A stretch of DNA of 6,867 bases from UBA2219 sp964612075 (GCA_964612075.1 CAZTFC010000086.1:1-6867); one strand, 5' to 3'. Positions 1-5,893 are shown, numbered from the stretch's first letter. Program-made: numbers and translations. The notes: generated from the sequence alone by a model not told the origin.

Positions 1-1214
1 CAGTAGTCGTTCACCTTGCCGTCCGCCATCGGGTCGTGGACGCCGTCGATGTGGCGGCTCCCGACGCAGTGCACGAAACCGATGCGGCGGACCGGCCGCC
101 CTTCGAACGAAAGCGCCTTCCCTCCCCGGCTCAAGGCCAGGAACCGGATGAACGCGGGAAGCGTCATCACGCCGGGGATCTGCCCGCAGCCGTACTCCCC
201 TTCCCTCGGCTCGTAGGGTTTGAAACCGGTGGCAACAACGATCGCGCCGACGCCCAGCTGGAGGCTTTCCGCCTCCCCGTCCAGGCGGATCGACTGCCCG
301 CCGGGGGCTTTCCGGCATTCGCCGCATTTCGTGCAGTTCGCCCAGTCGACGGCCGGAACGGGGGGATAACATCCCTCGTAGGACAGGTAAAGGGCCTTGC
401 GGTCCGTCAGCCCGTAGTTGAACTCGTCGGGAACGGTGACGGGGCAGACCCGCATGGCCTCCTTCAGGTCGCCGGCATCGTCCGACACGCCGCGGGAGAC
501 CCGGCGCGCGGTCACCGAGAAATCGCCGATGTACCCCTTCACCCCCGTGACCTCGGTCCCCGTGTGGACCTCGATGTTCGGGTCGGAGAGGACCTCCGCG
601 ATCAGGGGATGAAGCTCGTCCCGGGCGGGAGTCCCGTGCGGAAAGGTCTCCTCGAGCTGGGCCATCCTCCCCCCGAGGAACGGGCTCTTCTCCACGAGGG
701 TGACCTTCAGCCCCCGCTTCGAGATCTGCCGGGCGGCACGAAGCCCGGAAACCCCGCCGCCGATCACCAGGGCATGCTTTCCCGCCTCCAGCAGGATGGG
801 AGAAAGCGGCTTCAGCAGGCGGACCTTGGCGATCCCCGTCCTCATCAGCCGGAAGGCCTTCCAGCAGGCCCGCTCCGGGTCGTTGGCGTGGACCCAGCTC
901 AGCTGTTCGCGAAGGCCGACGTGGTAATAGAGGTAGGGGTTGAGCCCGGCCCGGGCGCAGGTGCCGCGGAAGGTCTTCTCGTGCAGGGAGGGGGCGCACG
1001 CCCCGATCACCACGCGATTCACCCCCAGCTCCCGGATATCGTTCTCGATCAGGGCCTGCCCGGAGTCCGCGCACATGGCCAGGAAATGCCTGGACACCAC
1101 GACGCCCGGCTCTTTCCCGAGGTTCCTCGCCAGGCGGTCGCAGGAGATGGTGTCGCTGATGTTCCCCCCGCACATGCAGGTGTAGACGCCGATACGGATT
1201 TCCTCTCCCGCCAT
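1..1214 (-). CDS. hdrA: HdrA-like FAD/iron-sulfur oxidoreductase, second paralog of the operon (3' end beyond window)
   Basis: The reading frame is open from the ATG at 1214-1212 to the left edge: 404 complete codons, with the C-terminus missing. Residues 1-130 match the HdrA N-terminal domain, with CMCGG (Cys13, Cys15), MCAD (Cys48) and GACAPS (Cys73). A FAD-binding Rossmann motif GGGVSG lies at 152-157 and VEKSPFLGGRMAQL follows from about 174. CTKCGEC (Cys294, Cys297, Cys300) looks like an incomplete ferredoxin motif, because the fourth cysteine is absent (RKAPGG follows). GFVHCVGSR at 379-387 is the usual HdrA block before the YCSRVCC motif, which would begin right at the edge. The segment equivalent to the Cys-rich FPTLDC..C region of HdrA reads FPHGTPARDE, without cysteine. 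The start codon overlaps the upstream stop (TGATG), with an AAGGAAGG ribosome site 4 nt before it, so translation is probably coupled. HdrA proteins are cytoplasmic flavin-dependent electron-transfer subunits; the partner and substrate here are unknown. A QmoB-like role is an alternative. Confidence 0.9.
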   Translation of the reverse strand, partial: MAGEEIRIGVYTCMCGGNISDTISCDRLARNLGKEPGVVVSRHFLAMCADSGQALIENDIRELGVNRVVIGACAPSLHEKTFRGTCARAGLNPYLYYHVGLREQLSWVHANDPERACWKAFRLMRTGIAKVRLLKPLSPILLEAGKHALVIGGGVSGLRAARQISKRGLKVTLVEKSPFLGGRMAQLEETFPHGTPARDELHPLIAEVLSDPNIEVHTGTEVTGVKGYIGDFSVTARRVSRGVSDDAGDLKEAMRVCPVTVPDEFNYGLTDRKALYLSYEGCYPPVPAVDWANCTKCGECRKAPGGQSIRLDGEAESLQLGVGAIVVATGFKPYEPREGEYGCGQIPGVMTLPAFIRFLALSRGGKALSFEGRPVRRIGFVHCVGSRHIDGVHDPMADGKVNDY

Positions 1215-2512
1215 CAGACCTTCCTTTCGCCGGCTTCCAGGTGGCCCGCCACGGCGGAGGCCGCCGCCCCGGCCATCACGATGCTGTCCACGATGTCCAT
1301 CGGGCCCGAGGCGGTGCCGGTGACGAAGATCCCGGGCATGTTCGTGAGACAGGGGGAGACGTTGGAGGGTCCGGAGGCGACGAACCCGTCGGCTTCCGAC
1401 GTGGCCACGTCGAAGAGTGGCATCGGGTCGAACGCGGCCTTCAGCCCCACGGACAGGACGACCATGTCGTGCGTCCGCTCCTCCACCCGCCCGCCTTCCT
1501 CCACGAGCTCGACGCGAACGGCGGGATTGCCGCTCGCATCCTCGGTGATCTTCGCCACCTTCCCCTTGACGAACTGCACCCCCATGGCCTTGGCGTTCTG
1601 GTAGAACTGCTCGTACCCTTTCCCGAAGGAGCGGATGTCCATGTAGTAGATGGTGATATCGGCCATGGGCAGCGCCCCCGACAGGAGCATGGCCGCCTTG
1701 ACGGCGTACATGCAGCAGACCCTGGAGCAGTACCCCACCCCGAGGCTGGCGTCCCGGGAGCCGGCGCACTGGACGTAGGCGATGGAATCGGGCTCCTTGC
1801 CGTCGCCCGGCCGCAGCACGTGCCCGTAGGGCCCGGTTGGGGAAAGCATCCGCTCGACCATCAGCGCGTCCACGACGTTGCGCAGCATGCCGCCGCCGTA
1901 TTCCTTCTTGGCCTCCGGCGGGGTGATCTCGAACCCCGTGGCGAGGACCACCGCCCGGACGTCGAGCGTGATGAAGGCAGGCTCCTGGGCGTAGTCGATG
2001 CAGTTCGCGGGGCAGACCTTCTGGCACTTGCCGCAGAGGATGCAGTGGTCCATGTCGATCAGCGCCTTCTGCGGGACGGCGGTGGAAAACGGCACCGAGA
2101 TCGCCTTCTGCACGCCGAGGTAGCGCTCGAAGGGGTGCCGGAAGCAGACCGGGCAGGCGTACTCGCACAGGCGGCAGCCGGTGCATTCGGAGATGTTCAC
2201 ATACCGGGGTTTCTGCTTCACCTTCACACGGTACCCGTCGCCGGACTTGGCCGCTTCCTCGACTTCGCAGCAGGTGTAGAGCCGGATATTGGGGTTGTGG
2301 GCCACCGCGGACATCTTCGGCGTGGTGATGCAGCTGCAGCAGTCCAGGGTGGGGAACACCTTGCTCAGCATGATCATCTTGCCGCCGATGGAGGGCTCCT
2401 TCTCCACCAGCGCCACATGGTATCCCTGGTCGGCCAGGTCCAACGCGCATTGCATCCCGGCGATGCCGCCGCCCAGCACCAGGACGTCCAAACGCAACGG
2501 TGTATCCGGCAT
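1214..2512 (-). CDS. hdrA: HdrA-like FAD/[4Fe-4S] oxidoreductase (CoB-CoM heterodisulfide reductase subunit A family)
   Basis: A protein of 432 residues. The FAD-binding motif GGGIAG is at 14-19, followed by LVEKEPSIGGKM. FPTLDCCSCITTPKM carries Cys58, Cys59 and Cys61, the HdrA-type block for a noncanonical cluster. Two ferredoxin-type [4Fe-4S] motifs follow: Cys110-x2-Cys113-x2-Cys116-x3-Cys120 and Cys157-x2-Cys160-x2-Cys163-x3-Cys167. YVQCAGSRD (about 246-254) and YCSRVCCMYAVKAA (about 261-274) are HdrA signatures, and the C-terminal ASGPMDIVDSIVMAG fits the second dinucleotide-binding half. It lacks the long N-terminal domain of methanogen HdrA (present in the next gene) and the extra C-terminal ferredoxin domain. 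Length and arrangement are comparable to QmoA, but the Cys-rich block is HdrA-like rather than QmoA-like. It starts 12 nt after the MvhD-like gene, with AGAGG 7 nt before the ATG. Expected role: cytoplasmic electron transfer through FAD and Fe-S clusters, probably paired with the paralog downstream. The family is certain; the substrate is not known. Confidence 0.93.
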   Translation of the reverse strand: MPDTPLRLDVLVLGGGIAGMQCALDLADQGYHVALVEKEPSIGGKMIMLSKVFPTLDCCSCITTPKMSAVAHNPNIRLYTCCEVEEAAKSGDGYRVKVKQKPRYVNISECTGCRLCEYACPVCFRHPFERYLGVQKAISVPFSTAVPQKALIDMDHCILCGKCQKVCPANCIDYAQEPAFITLDVRAVVLATGFEITPPEAKKEYGGGMLRNVVDALMVERMLSPTGPYGHVLRPGDGKEPDSIAYVQCAGSRDASLGVGYCSRVCCMYAVKAAMLLSGALPMADITIYYMDIRSFGKGYEQFYQNAKAMGVQFVKGKVAKITEDASGNPAVRVELVEEGGRVEERTHDMVVLSVGLKAAFDPMPLFDVATSEADGFVASGPSNVSPCLTNMPGIFVTGTASGPMDIVDSIVMAGAAASAVAGHLEAGERKV

Positions 2513-2524
2513 CCTCCCGCCTCT

Positions 2525-2953
2525 CTACCCGGCGCCCCCGGCGCCGAGTTCACCGCCCACCGGCCCGATCTCGGCGAGCAGATCGTTCATGGCGTGTACC
2601 TCTTTCAGGAAAGGCTTGGTGCAGACCGTGCAGATGGCCACCAGCTTCAGTCGCCGGGGGTTGATCCCCCGCTCCTTCATCCGGGTGTAGGTCCTGTTGA
2701 TGATGTCGGCGGCCCGCTGCGCGGCGCCCCGGTAGGGGCAGTCGGTGCCGCTGAACATCACGATGATCGCGTCGATCCCCTTCTCGAAGGTGTCGAGGTA
2801 GAAGTCCTCGCTGAACATCCCTCCCGACAGGATCGGGAGGATGAAGACGTTCGTGGGATACGCCGCATGCAACTGGCCGACCGCGTCCGCCCCCGCGTAG
2901 CCGCCGGACAATGTGGCCAGGACGAGAATCTTGGGCCTTGGGTCTTCGGGCAT
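2525..2953 (-). CDS. MvhD-like (hydrogenase iron-sulfur subunit family) small protein lacking most cluster cysteines
   Basis: A protein of 142 residues. It aligns by eye with MvhD, the adapter that links hydrogenase or formate dehydrogenase to HdrA: PKILVLATLSGGYAGAD at 7-23, YPTNVFILPILSGG at 32-45, FEKGIDAIIV at 56-65 and GTDCPY at 69-74. In MvhD the first block carries a C-C-x-x-C group, the second MCSGR and the third a GC...GDCHY pattern. Here only Cys72 remains, and a new CTVC (Cys108, Cys111) appears near the C-terminus. The tail from 132 is Gly/Ala-rich. I chose the ATG at 2953-2951 because homology begins at once. An upstream in-frame ATG at 3037 would add 28 unlike residues overlapping tusA. 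No good Shine-Dalgarno precedes the chosen start, so translation may depend on coupling to tusA, 25 nt upstream. The family call comes from pattern recognition and context beside HdrA. Loss of the [2Fe-2S] cluster is inferred. Confidence 0.78.
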   Translation of the reverse strand: MPEDPRPKILVLATLSGGYAGADAVGQLHAAYPTNVFILPILSGGMFSEDFYLDTFEKGIDAIIVMFSGTDCPYRGAAQRAADIINRTYTRMKERGINPRRLKLVAICTVCTKPFLKEVHAMNDLLAEIGPVGGELGAGGAG

Positions 2954-2978
2954 GGGAAAAGGGCGGCCGTTCGCCGGC

Positions 2979-3233
2979 CTACTTCTTCCTGCGCACGAAG
3001 ATCCGGTCGTACCCGCCCTCGGCCGTGAGGGCGCCAAGGAACTCGTGACCGACCTTCGCGGCCCACTGGGGGATGTCTTCCTTGGTCTTCGGATCGCCGG
3101 ACCAGATCTCGATCACCTGCCCGACCTTCACCTTGCCGATCCCCTTCTTCGCCTCCAGCAGCGGCCCCGGGCAGGCGGTGCCCCGGGCGTCGGTCACCAT
3201 GTCCGACTTCAGGTTGCTCAGGTCTTCGCTCAT
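2979..3233 (-). CDS. tusA: TusA-family sulfurtransferase / sulfur carrier protein
   Basis: A protein of 84 residues, the normal TusA length. The diagnostic CPGP motif is at 21-24, preceded by DARGTA and followed by the helix LLEAKKGIGKVKVGQ. In this family Cys21 carries a persulfide. The middle has SGDPKTKEDIPQWAAKVGHEFLG (about 45-67), the usual DP....DIP.W....GHE pattern, and the protein ends in a basic strand. TusA proteins are small cytoplasmic carriers that pass sulfane sulfur between partners, including DsrE proteins and, in sulfur oxidisers, the sHdr complex. The gene follows the DsrE gene after 19 nt and has a strong ribosome site, GAGGAG at 3247-3242, 8 nt from the ATG. Its place between DsrE and MvhD/HdrA genes favours a dissimilatory or redox sulfur-transfer role over tRNA thiolation. 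That is inference from context. Confidence 0.95.
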   Translation of the reverse strand: MSEDLSNLKSDMVTDARGTACPGPLLEAKKGIGKVKVGQVIEIWSGDPKTKEDIPQWAAKVGHEFLGALTAEGGYDRIFVRRKK

Positions 3234-3252
3234 CGCGGTTTCTCCTCTACGG

Positions 3253-3609
3253 TCAGAATGAGAACGTGCAGGTGCAGTCGAGGGCTTTCTCCATGAACTC
3301 GGGGGCGCTGACGATCTGCACCCCGTCGCGAAGGTCCTCGGGCTTCAGGTCCTTCGCCTCGAGCGCAAGGACGCAGAGCAGGATCTTCCCGCCGAGCTCC
3401 GTGAAATCCTGGACAAGCTTGGCCATTTCGGGGACTCCCTTGCCCTTGATCCCCTCGAGGTGGCCCTTCTTCAGCGCAGGCGCGGCGGCCGGGCAGAAAA
3501 AGAGCGTCACATCCGCGTCGTAGACCTGTGCGGAAGTTCCGAGGATGAACGGCGGGTAGAGATTCGGCGGTTCCATACCGTTGACGACGATCGCGACATT
3601 TTTGCTCAT
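3253..3609 (-). CDS. DsrE-superfamily protein (probable sulfur-transfer protein)
   Basis: A protein of 118 residues with the DsrE-like alpha/beta pattern: KNVAIVVNGMEPPNLYPPFI at the N-terminus, the strand DVTLFFCPAAAPAL (33-46), KGVPEMAKLVQDFTELGGKILLCVLALEAKDLKPEDLRDGVQIV (58-100), and a C-terminal strand TCTFSF. The block LLC...(L/M)....L..EDL.DGV resembles the conserved cysteine block of DsrE2-type proteins, making Cys79 the likely persulfide-bearing residue. Cys39, Cys112 and Cys114 are further thiols. It is probably cytoplasmic: no signal peptide or membrane segment is visible. The start at 3609 is supported by AGGAGAGG at 3622-3615, 5 nt upstream. It is the first gene of the leftward operon, directly behind a good promoter. 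Expected role: handing sulfane sulfur to or from the adjacent TusA, as DsrE/TusA pairs do in sulfur metabolism. The exact DsrE subfamily is uncertain. Confidence 0.88.
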   Translation of the reverse strand: MSKNVAIVVNGMEPPNLYPPFILGTSAQVYDADVTLFFCPAAAPALKKGHLEGIKGKGVPEMAKLVQDFTELGGKILLCVLALEAKDLKPEDLRDGVQIVSAPEFMEKALDCTCTFSF

Positions 3610-3639
3610 GGGCGCCTCTCCTGGCGTAGGATAGCTGTG

Positions 3640-3669
3640 ATATTAGGAAGGGGATCGACGGCGTGTCAA
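3640..3669 (-). promoter_or_regulatory. Sigma70-type promoter of the dsrE-tusA-hdrA operon
   Basis: On the minus strand a perfect -35 TTGACA (3669-3664) is followed after 18 nt by TAATAT (3645-3640), four of six matches to the -10 consensus. Transcription would begin near 3633, giving a leader of roughly 25 nt before the DsrE start at 3609. The -10 box lies inside one copy of a 10-bp element repeated 72 bp upstream, so a regulator could act here. Read from sequence only. Confidence 0.6.
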
Positions 3670-3689
3670 CAGAATATTTTTCCAAAGTG

Positions 3690-3718
3690 TGGACAGATAG
3701 GGTCATACGTGATATTAG
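3690..3718 (+). promoter_or_regulatory. Possible promoter of the transposase-like gene
   Basis: TGGACA at 3690-3695 (five of six matches to the -35 consensus) is followed after 17 nt by TATTAG at 3713-3718 (four of six matches to the -10). The predicted start of transcription, around 3725, would leave a leader of only about 15 nt before the ATG at 3741. The region is AT-rich, so chance matches are likely. Confidence 0.3.
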
Positions 3719-3740
3719 TTATGAAAAATAAGGCACTTAT

Positions 3741-5681
3741 ATGAAACATACTACAGAGAAAATAAAATCGACAGCCATGCCCGCGGCAGTCCCGGAGGAA
3801 GTAGCGGGCATCCAGGTGAACTCCTGCGAGAAGCCCGGATGCACGAATTTCGGCGTTCCTCCCTCGGCGATTCTCACCGGGCCTCCGAAAGCGGATCGGC
3901 CGCAGGGGCCGGGCATCTACGGCATCCGGAGGTCCGGGCGGTCCGAGGCGCTCCTGTGGTGCGAGCGGTGCAATTCCTCGGTTCCCATCAAGAGCAACAA
4001 GGCGGTCCGGGAAGAAATGGAGCGCCTCTCCGCCTATCTCAAGCCGAAGGACGACCCGGCGCGGCATGCCCCGGACTGCAGCAGGGGCGCCGCCCGCTTC
4101 TTCGAGGAGCCGGGCGCCTTCCGATACAACGGCACGACGCCTTCCGGGAAGACGGAGCGCTACGAATGCAGGACGTGCCGGAAGACCTTCACCGTCAGCC
4201 CCAGCCCGATCCTTCGGCAGAAGACGTCCCACATCAACAAGTGGTTCTTCAAGCTGCTCGTGAACAAGGTGCCCTTCCAGCGGATCTGCGAGATGCTGGA
4301 GATCGACATGCCCACCCTGCACCGGAAGATCGACTTCCTCCACCGGCAGTGCATGGCGTTCGCGGGCGACCGGGAGCGGAGGCTGCTGGACGGCGTCTAC
4401 CTTGTGAACGGGAAACGGAAGCCCGGGACCATCTACGTCGCCGTGGACCGCCAGGAGTACTCGGTCGACTGGAAGGGGGGGGGCGGCCCCGTCGAGCGGC
4501 TGAACATCATCCTGGACGCGATCGGGTCGGCCGACATCCGGTCGGGGTACGTATTCGGGATGCACCTGAACTTCGATCCCGGCATGGATACCGGCGATGT
4601 CATCAACGACCTGGCGAGGAGGAACGGCGACCTGGAGAAGCTGCCCGGGTATCGAGATTTCGCACGGGTCTGGCTGGAGACCGACTACCGGGAGCGGCTG
4701 GAGGCCCCGCAAGGGGGGAACGACGACGGTGCGAAGCGGCCCCGGGGAGCGCCCGCCGCGCGCAGGCTCCCCGACCACGGCATGCCGGTGCACGAGGAAT
4801 ACACGATGTACGCGCACCTGTTCCTCCTGAAGCGGATGTTCTCAGGGATCGACAAGATCCGCTTCTTCATGGACTGCGAAACCTCGATCCGGGCGGCCTG
4901 CCACGCCGCGTTCTCGGACGAGATCCGGGAGGGACGCTTCGAGGGGTTCTTCATCAACAACCACAAGTCCATGACGGAATCGCAGCGCCGGCGCGCCTAC
5001 AACGCCGCCGTATCGAACTACAGGAAGTTCCTGGAGGAGCACCCGGGCGTGTCTCCCCGCGACACCTGCCTGCTCATGCTGCGGGGCGCGATGGAGAGCA
5101 TGGTCGTGAAGGGCTACCACAGGGACAAGTGCCTTCTGCACCCGTTCCCCGACCCGGACGAGCCGGGGAAGGAGGTCTGCTACTTCAACGACACGGGTCG
5201 GTACGACATAAGCGAAGAGGGCAGGAACCACCTCGCCTGGCTCTACGGGAAAGCGAGCCTGAGGGCGATCGACCACTTTTTCACGCAGCTGCGGCAGCGG
5301 GTGTCGCTGTTCGCGCCCCCGCCCTCCCCGGCCGGCTCAACCCGGCGGACCCGGGTCGAGCACAGCCCGTACAGCCCGGCGATGATCCAGAAGGTGACCG
5401 ACATCTTCCGGGTGTTCTACAACTACGTGGAGCCCGCGCCGCCTCCGTACTCCCGGAAGCGGCCGTGCTCCGCGAAGGTCGACGCGGACCGGCCGATCGG
5501 GGTCGACCTGCGGGTACCCACGGGGGAGGAGGACCCGGAATGGGACAGGCTTCCGGAAGCCGCCGAGGGCAGGGAAGCCGAAGGGAAAAAGGGAGGAAAG
5601 GCGGGGGCGACCCCCGCCATGCGGTTCGGGCTCGCCAAGGCGCCGGTGCGCTACGAGGACATCCTCTACTTCCGGTCGTGA
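3741..5681 (+). CDS. Zinc-ribbon DDE-transposase-like protein (IS1/IS1595-type N-terminus), possibly immobile
   Basis: A protein of 646 residues. The N-terminus has zinc-ribbon ligands: CEKPGC (Cys29, Cys34) with CERC (Cys74, Cys77), then HAPDC (His109, Cys113) with YECRTCRKTF (Cys143, Cys146). The last resembles the InsA/IS1595-type ending G..RY.C..C.KTF. A helix-turn-helix-like stretch follows (about 165-200, FQRICEMLEIDMPTLHRKIDFL). Candidate catalytic acids are Asp236 (IYVAVDRQEYSVDW) and Asp378 (IRFFMDCETSIRAACHAAF), with Asp511 (RAIDHFFTQLRQRVS) as a possible third. The C-terminus, TPAMRFGLAKAPVRYEDILYF, resembles transposase tails, and a charged low-complexity segment (595-622) precedes it. 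It is much longer than IS1 or IS1595 transposases. The ATG at 3741 has only a weak AAGG 7 nt upstream. ATG 3777 (Met13) is an alternative, since codons 1-12 are AT-rich unlike the rest. No convincing element ends or target duplication are visible. The catalytic assignment is tentative. Confidence 0.75.
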   Translation: MKHTTEKIKSTAMPAAVPEEVAGIQVNSCEKPGCTNFGVPPSAILTGPPKADRPQGPGIYGIRRSGRSEALLWCERCNSSVPIKSNKAVREEMERLSAYLKPKDDPARHAPDCSRGAARFFEEPGAFRYNGTTPSGKTERYECRTCRKTFTVSPSPILRQKTSHINKWFFKLLVNKVPFQRICEMLEIDMPTLHRKIDFLHRQCMAFAGDRERRLLDGVYLVNGKRKPGTIYVAVDRQEYSVDWKGGGGPVERLNIILDAIGSADIRSGYVFGMHLNFDPGMDTGDVINDLARRNGDLEKLPGYRDFARVWLETDYRERLEAPQGGNDDGAKRPRGAPAARRLPDHGMPVHEEYTMYAHLFLLKRMFSGIDKIRFFMDCETSIRAACHAAFSDEIREGRFEGFFINNHKSMTESQRRRAYNAAVSNYRKFLEEHPGVSPRDTCLLMLRGAMESMVVKGYHRDKCLLHPFPDPDEPGKEVCYFNDTGRYDISEEGRNHLAWLYGKASLRAIDHFFTQLRQRVSLFAPPPSPAGSTRRTRVEHSPYSPAMIQKVTDIFRVFYNYVEPAPPPYSRKRPCSAKVDADRPIGVDLRVPTGEEDPEWDRLPEAAEGREAEGKKGGKAGATPAMRFGLAKAPVRYEDILYFRS

Positions 5682-5687
5682 CGGTCC

Positions 5688-5724
5688 GGCCCCGGGTACC
5701 GGGCCTACGCGCTTATCTTTTTCC
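5688..5724 (+). terminator. Possible terminator after the transposase-like gene
   Basis: Just after the stop codon, GGCCCCGG (5688-5695) pairs with CCGGGCC (5699-5705) across a 3-nt loop with one bulged C. A T-rich run ending in CTTTTTCC (5717-5724) begins about 8 nt after the stem. The gap between stem and T-run is longer than in a classic intrinsic terminator, so confidence is low. Confidence 0.35.
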
Positions 5725-5735
5725 TTTCAAGCAGG

Positions 5736-5759
5736 GGTTCGATCGACGACGATCGAACC
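5736..5759. repeat. Perfect 10-bp inverted repeat with 4-nt loop
   Basis: GGTTCGATCG (5736-5745) and CGATCGAACC (5750-5759) are exact reverse complements separated by ACGA. The repeat lies between the convergent plus-strand and minus-strand genes. Neither side has an adjacent T-run, so it may be a terminator without a U-tract, an mRNA-end stabilising hairpin, or a protein site. Confidence 0.55.
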
Positions 5760-5878
5760 GTTCCCGAGTGCGGATTCGGGGCACGCCCGGCCCGTTCCGC
5801 ATCCTTTCCCGAACCGCGATCGGACCTTCGTTCGCACCCGCAACCCATCGAAGGGGGCGGCAACAGCATGCCGCCGGT

Positions 5879-5893
5879 GGCGGCGGCGGCGGC
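5879..5893. repeat. Short GGC trinucleotide tract
   Basis: Five GGC units in a row, in noncoding sequence just downstream of the minus-strand gene ending at 5917. Such tracts can vary in length by slippage; no function is evident. The rest of the 5682-5916 interval holds the two hairpins listed separately and no gene I can support. Confidence 0.5.

Larger units (their letters stand above)
3637..3718. repeat. Two direct copies of the 10-bp element GTGATATTAG, 72 bp apart
   Basis: Exact copies lie at 3637-3646 and 3709-3718, start to start 72 bp, both inside the divergent intergenic region. The left copy covers the -10 box of the leftward promoter. The right copy covers the candidate -10 of the rightward gene and sits inside an inverted pair, TCATA (3703-3707) and TATGA (3720-3724). 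This arrangement suits a paired operator but no known regulator site is recognised. Confidence 0.5.

Noticed and set aside
36..1604. Long plus-strand open frame (522 codons) antisense to the HdrA-like genes
   Set aside because: The translation is Gly/Arg/Pro/His-rich with no recognisable domain, while the opposite strand encodes clear HdrA motifs. It is a shadow produced by high third-position GC.
1241..3028. Plus-strand open frame of 595 codons antisense to hdrA, the MvhD-like gene and part of tusA
   Set aside because: It spans three well-supported genes on the other strand and has shadow-like composition (Gly, His, Arg, Val, Ala) with no motif.
2953..3037. Upstream ATG (3037) as the start of the MvhD-like protein
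   Set aside because: It would add 28 Arg/Pro/Gly-rich residues overlapping the end of tusA. Family similarity begins right after the ATG at 2953.
3721..3744. Seven-codon leader peptide (MKNKALI) overlapping the start codon of the transposase-like gene
   Set aside because: The ATATGA overlap suits translational coupling, but no ribosome site precedes its ATG and short AT-rich frames arise easily by chance here.
3666..4817. Minus-strand 383-codon frame opposite the transposase-like gene
   Set aside because: It is a shadow frame rich in Val, Pro, Leu, Arg and His without motifs, and its 3' end runs through the divergent promoter region.
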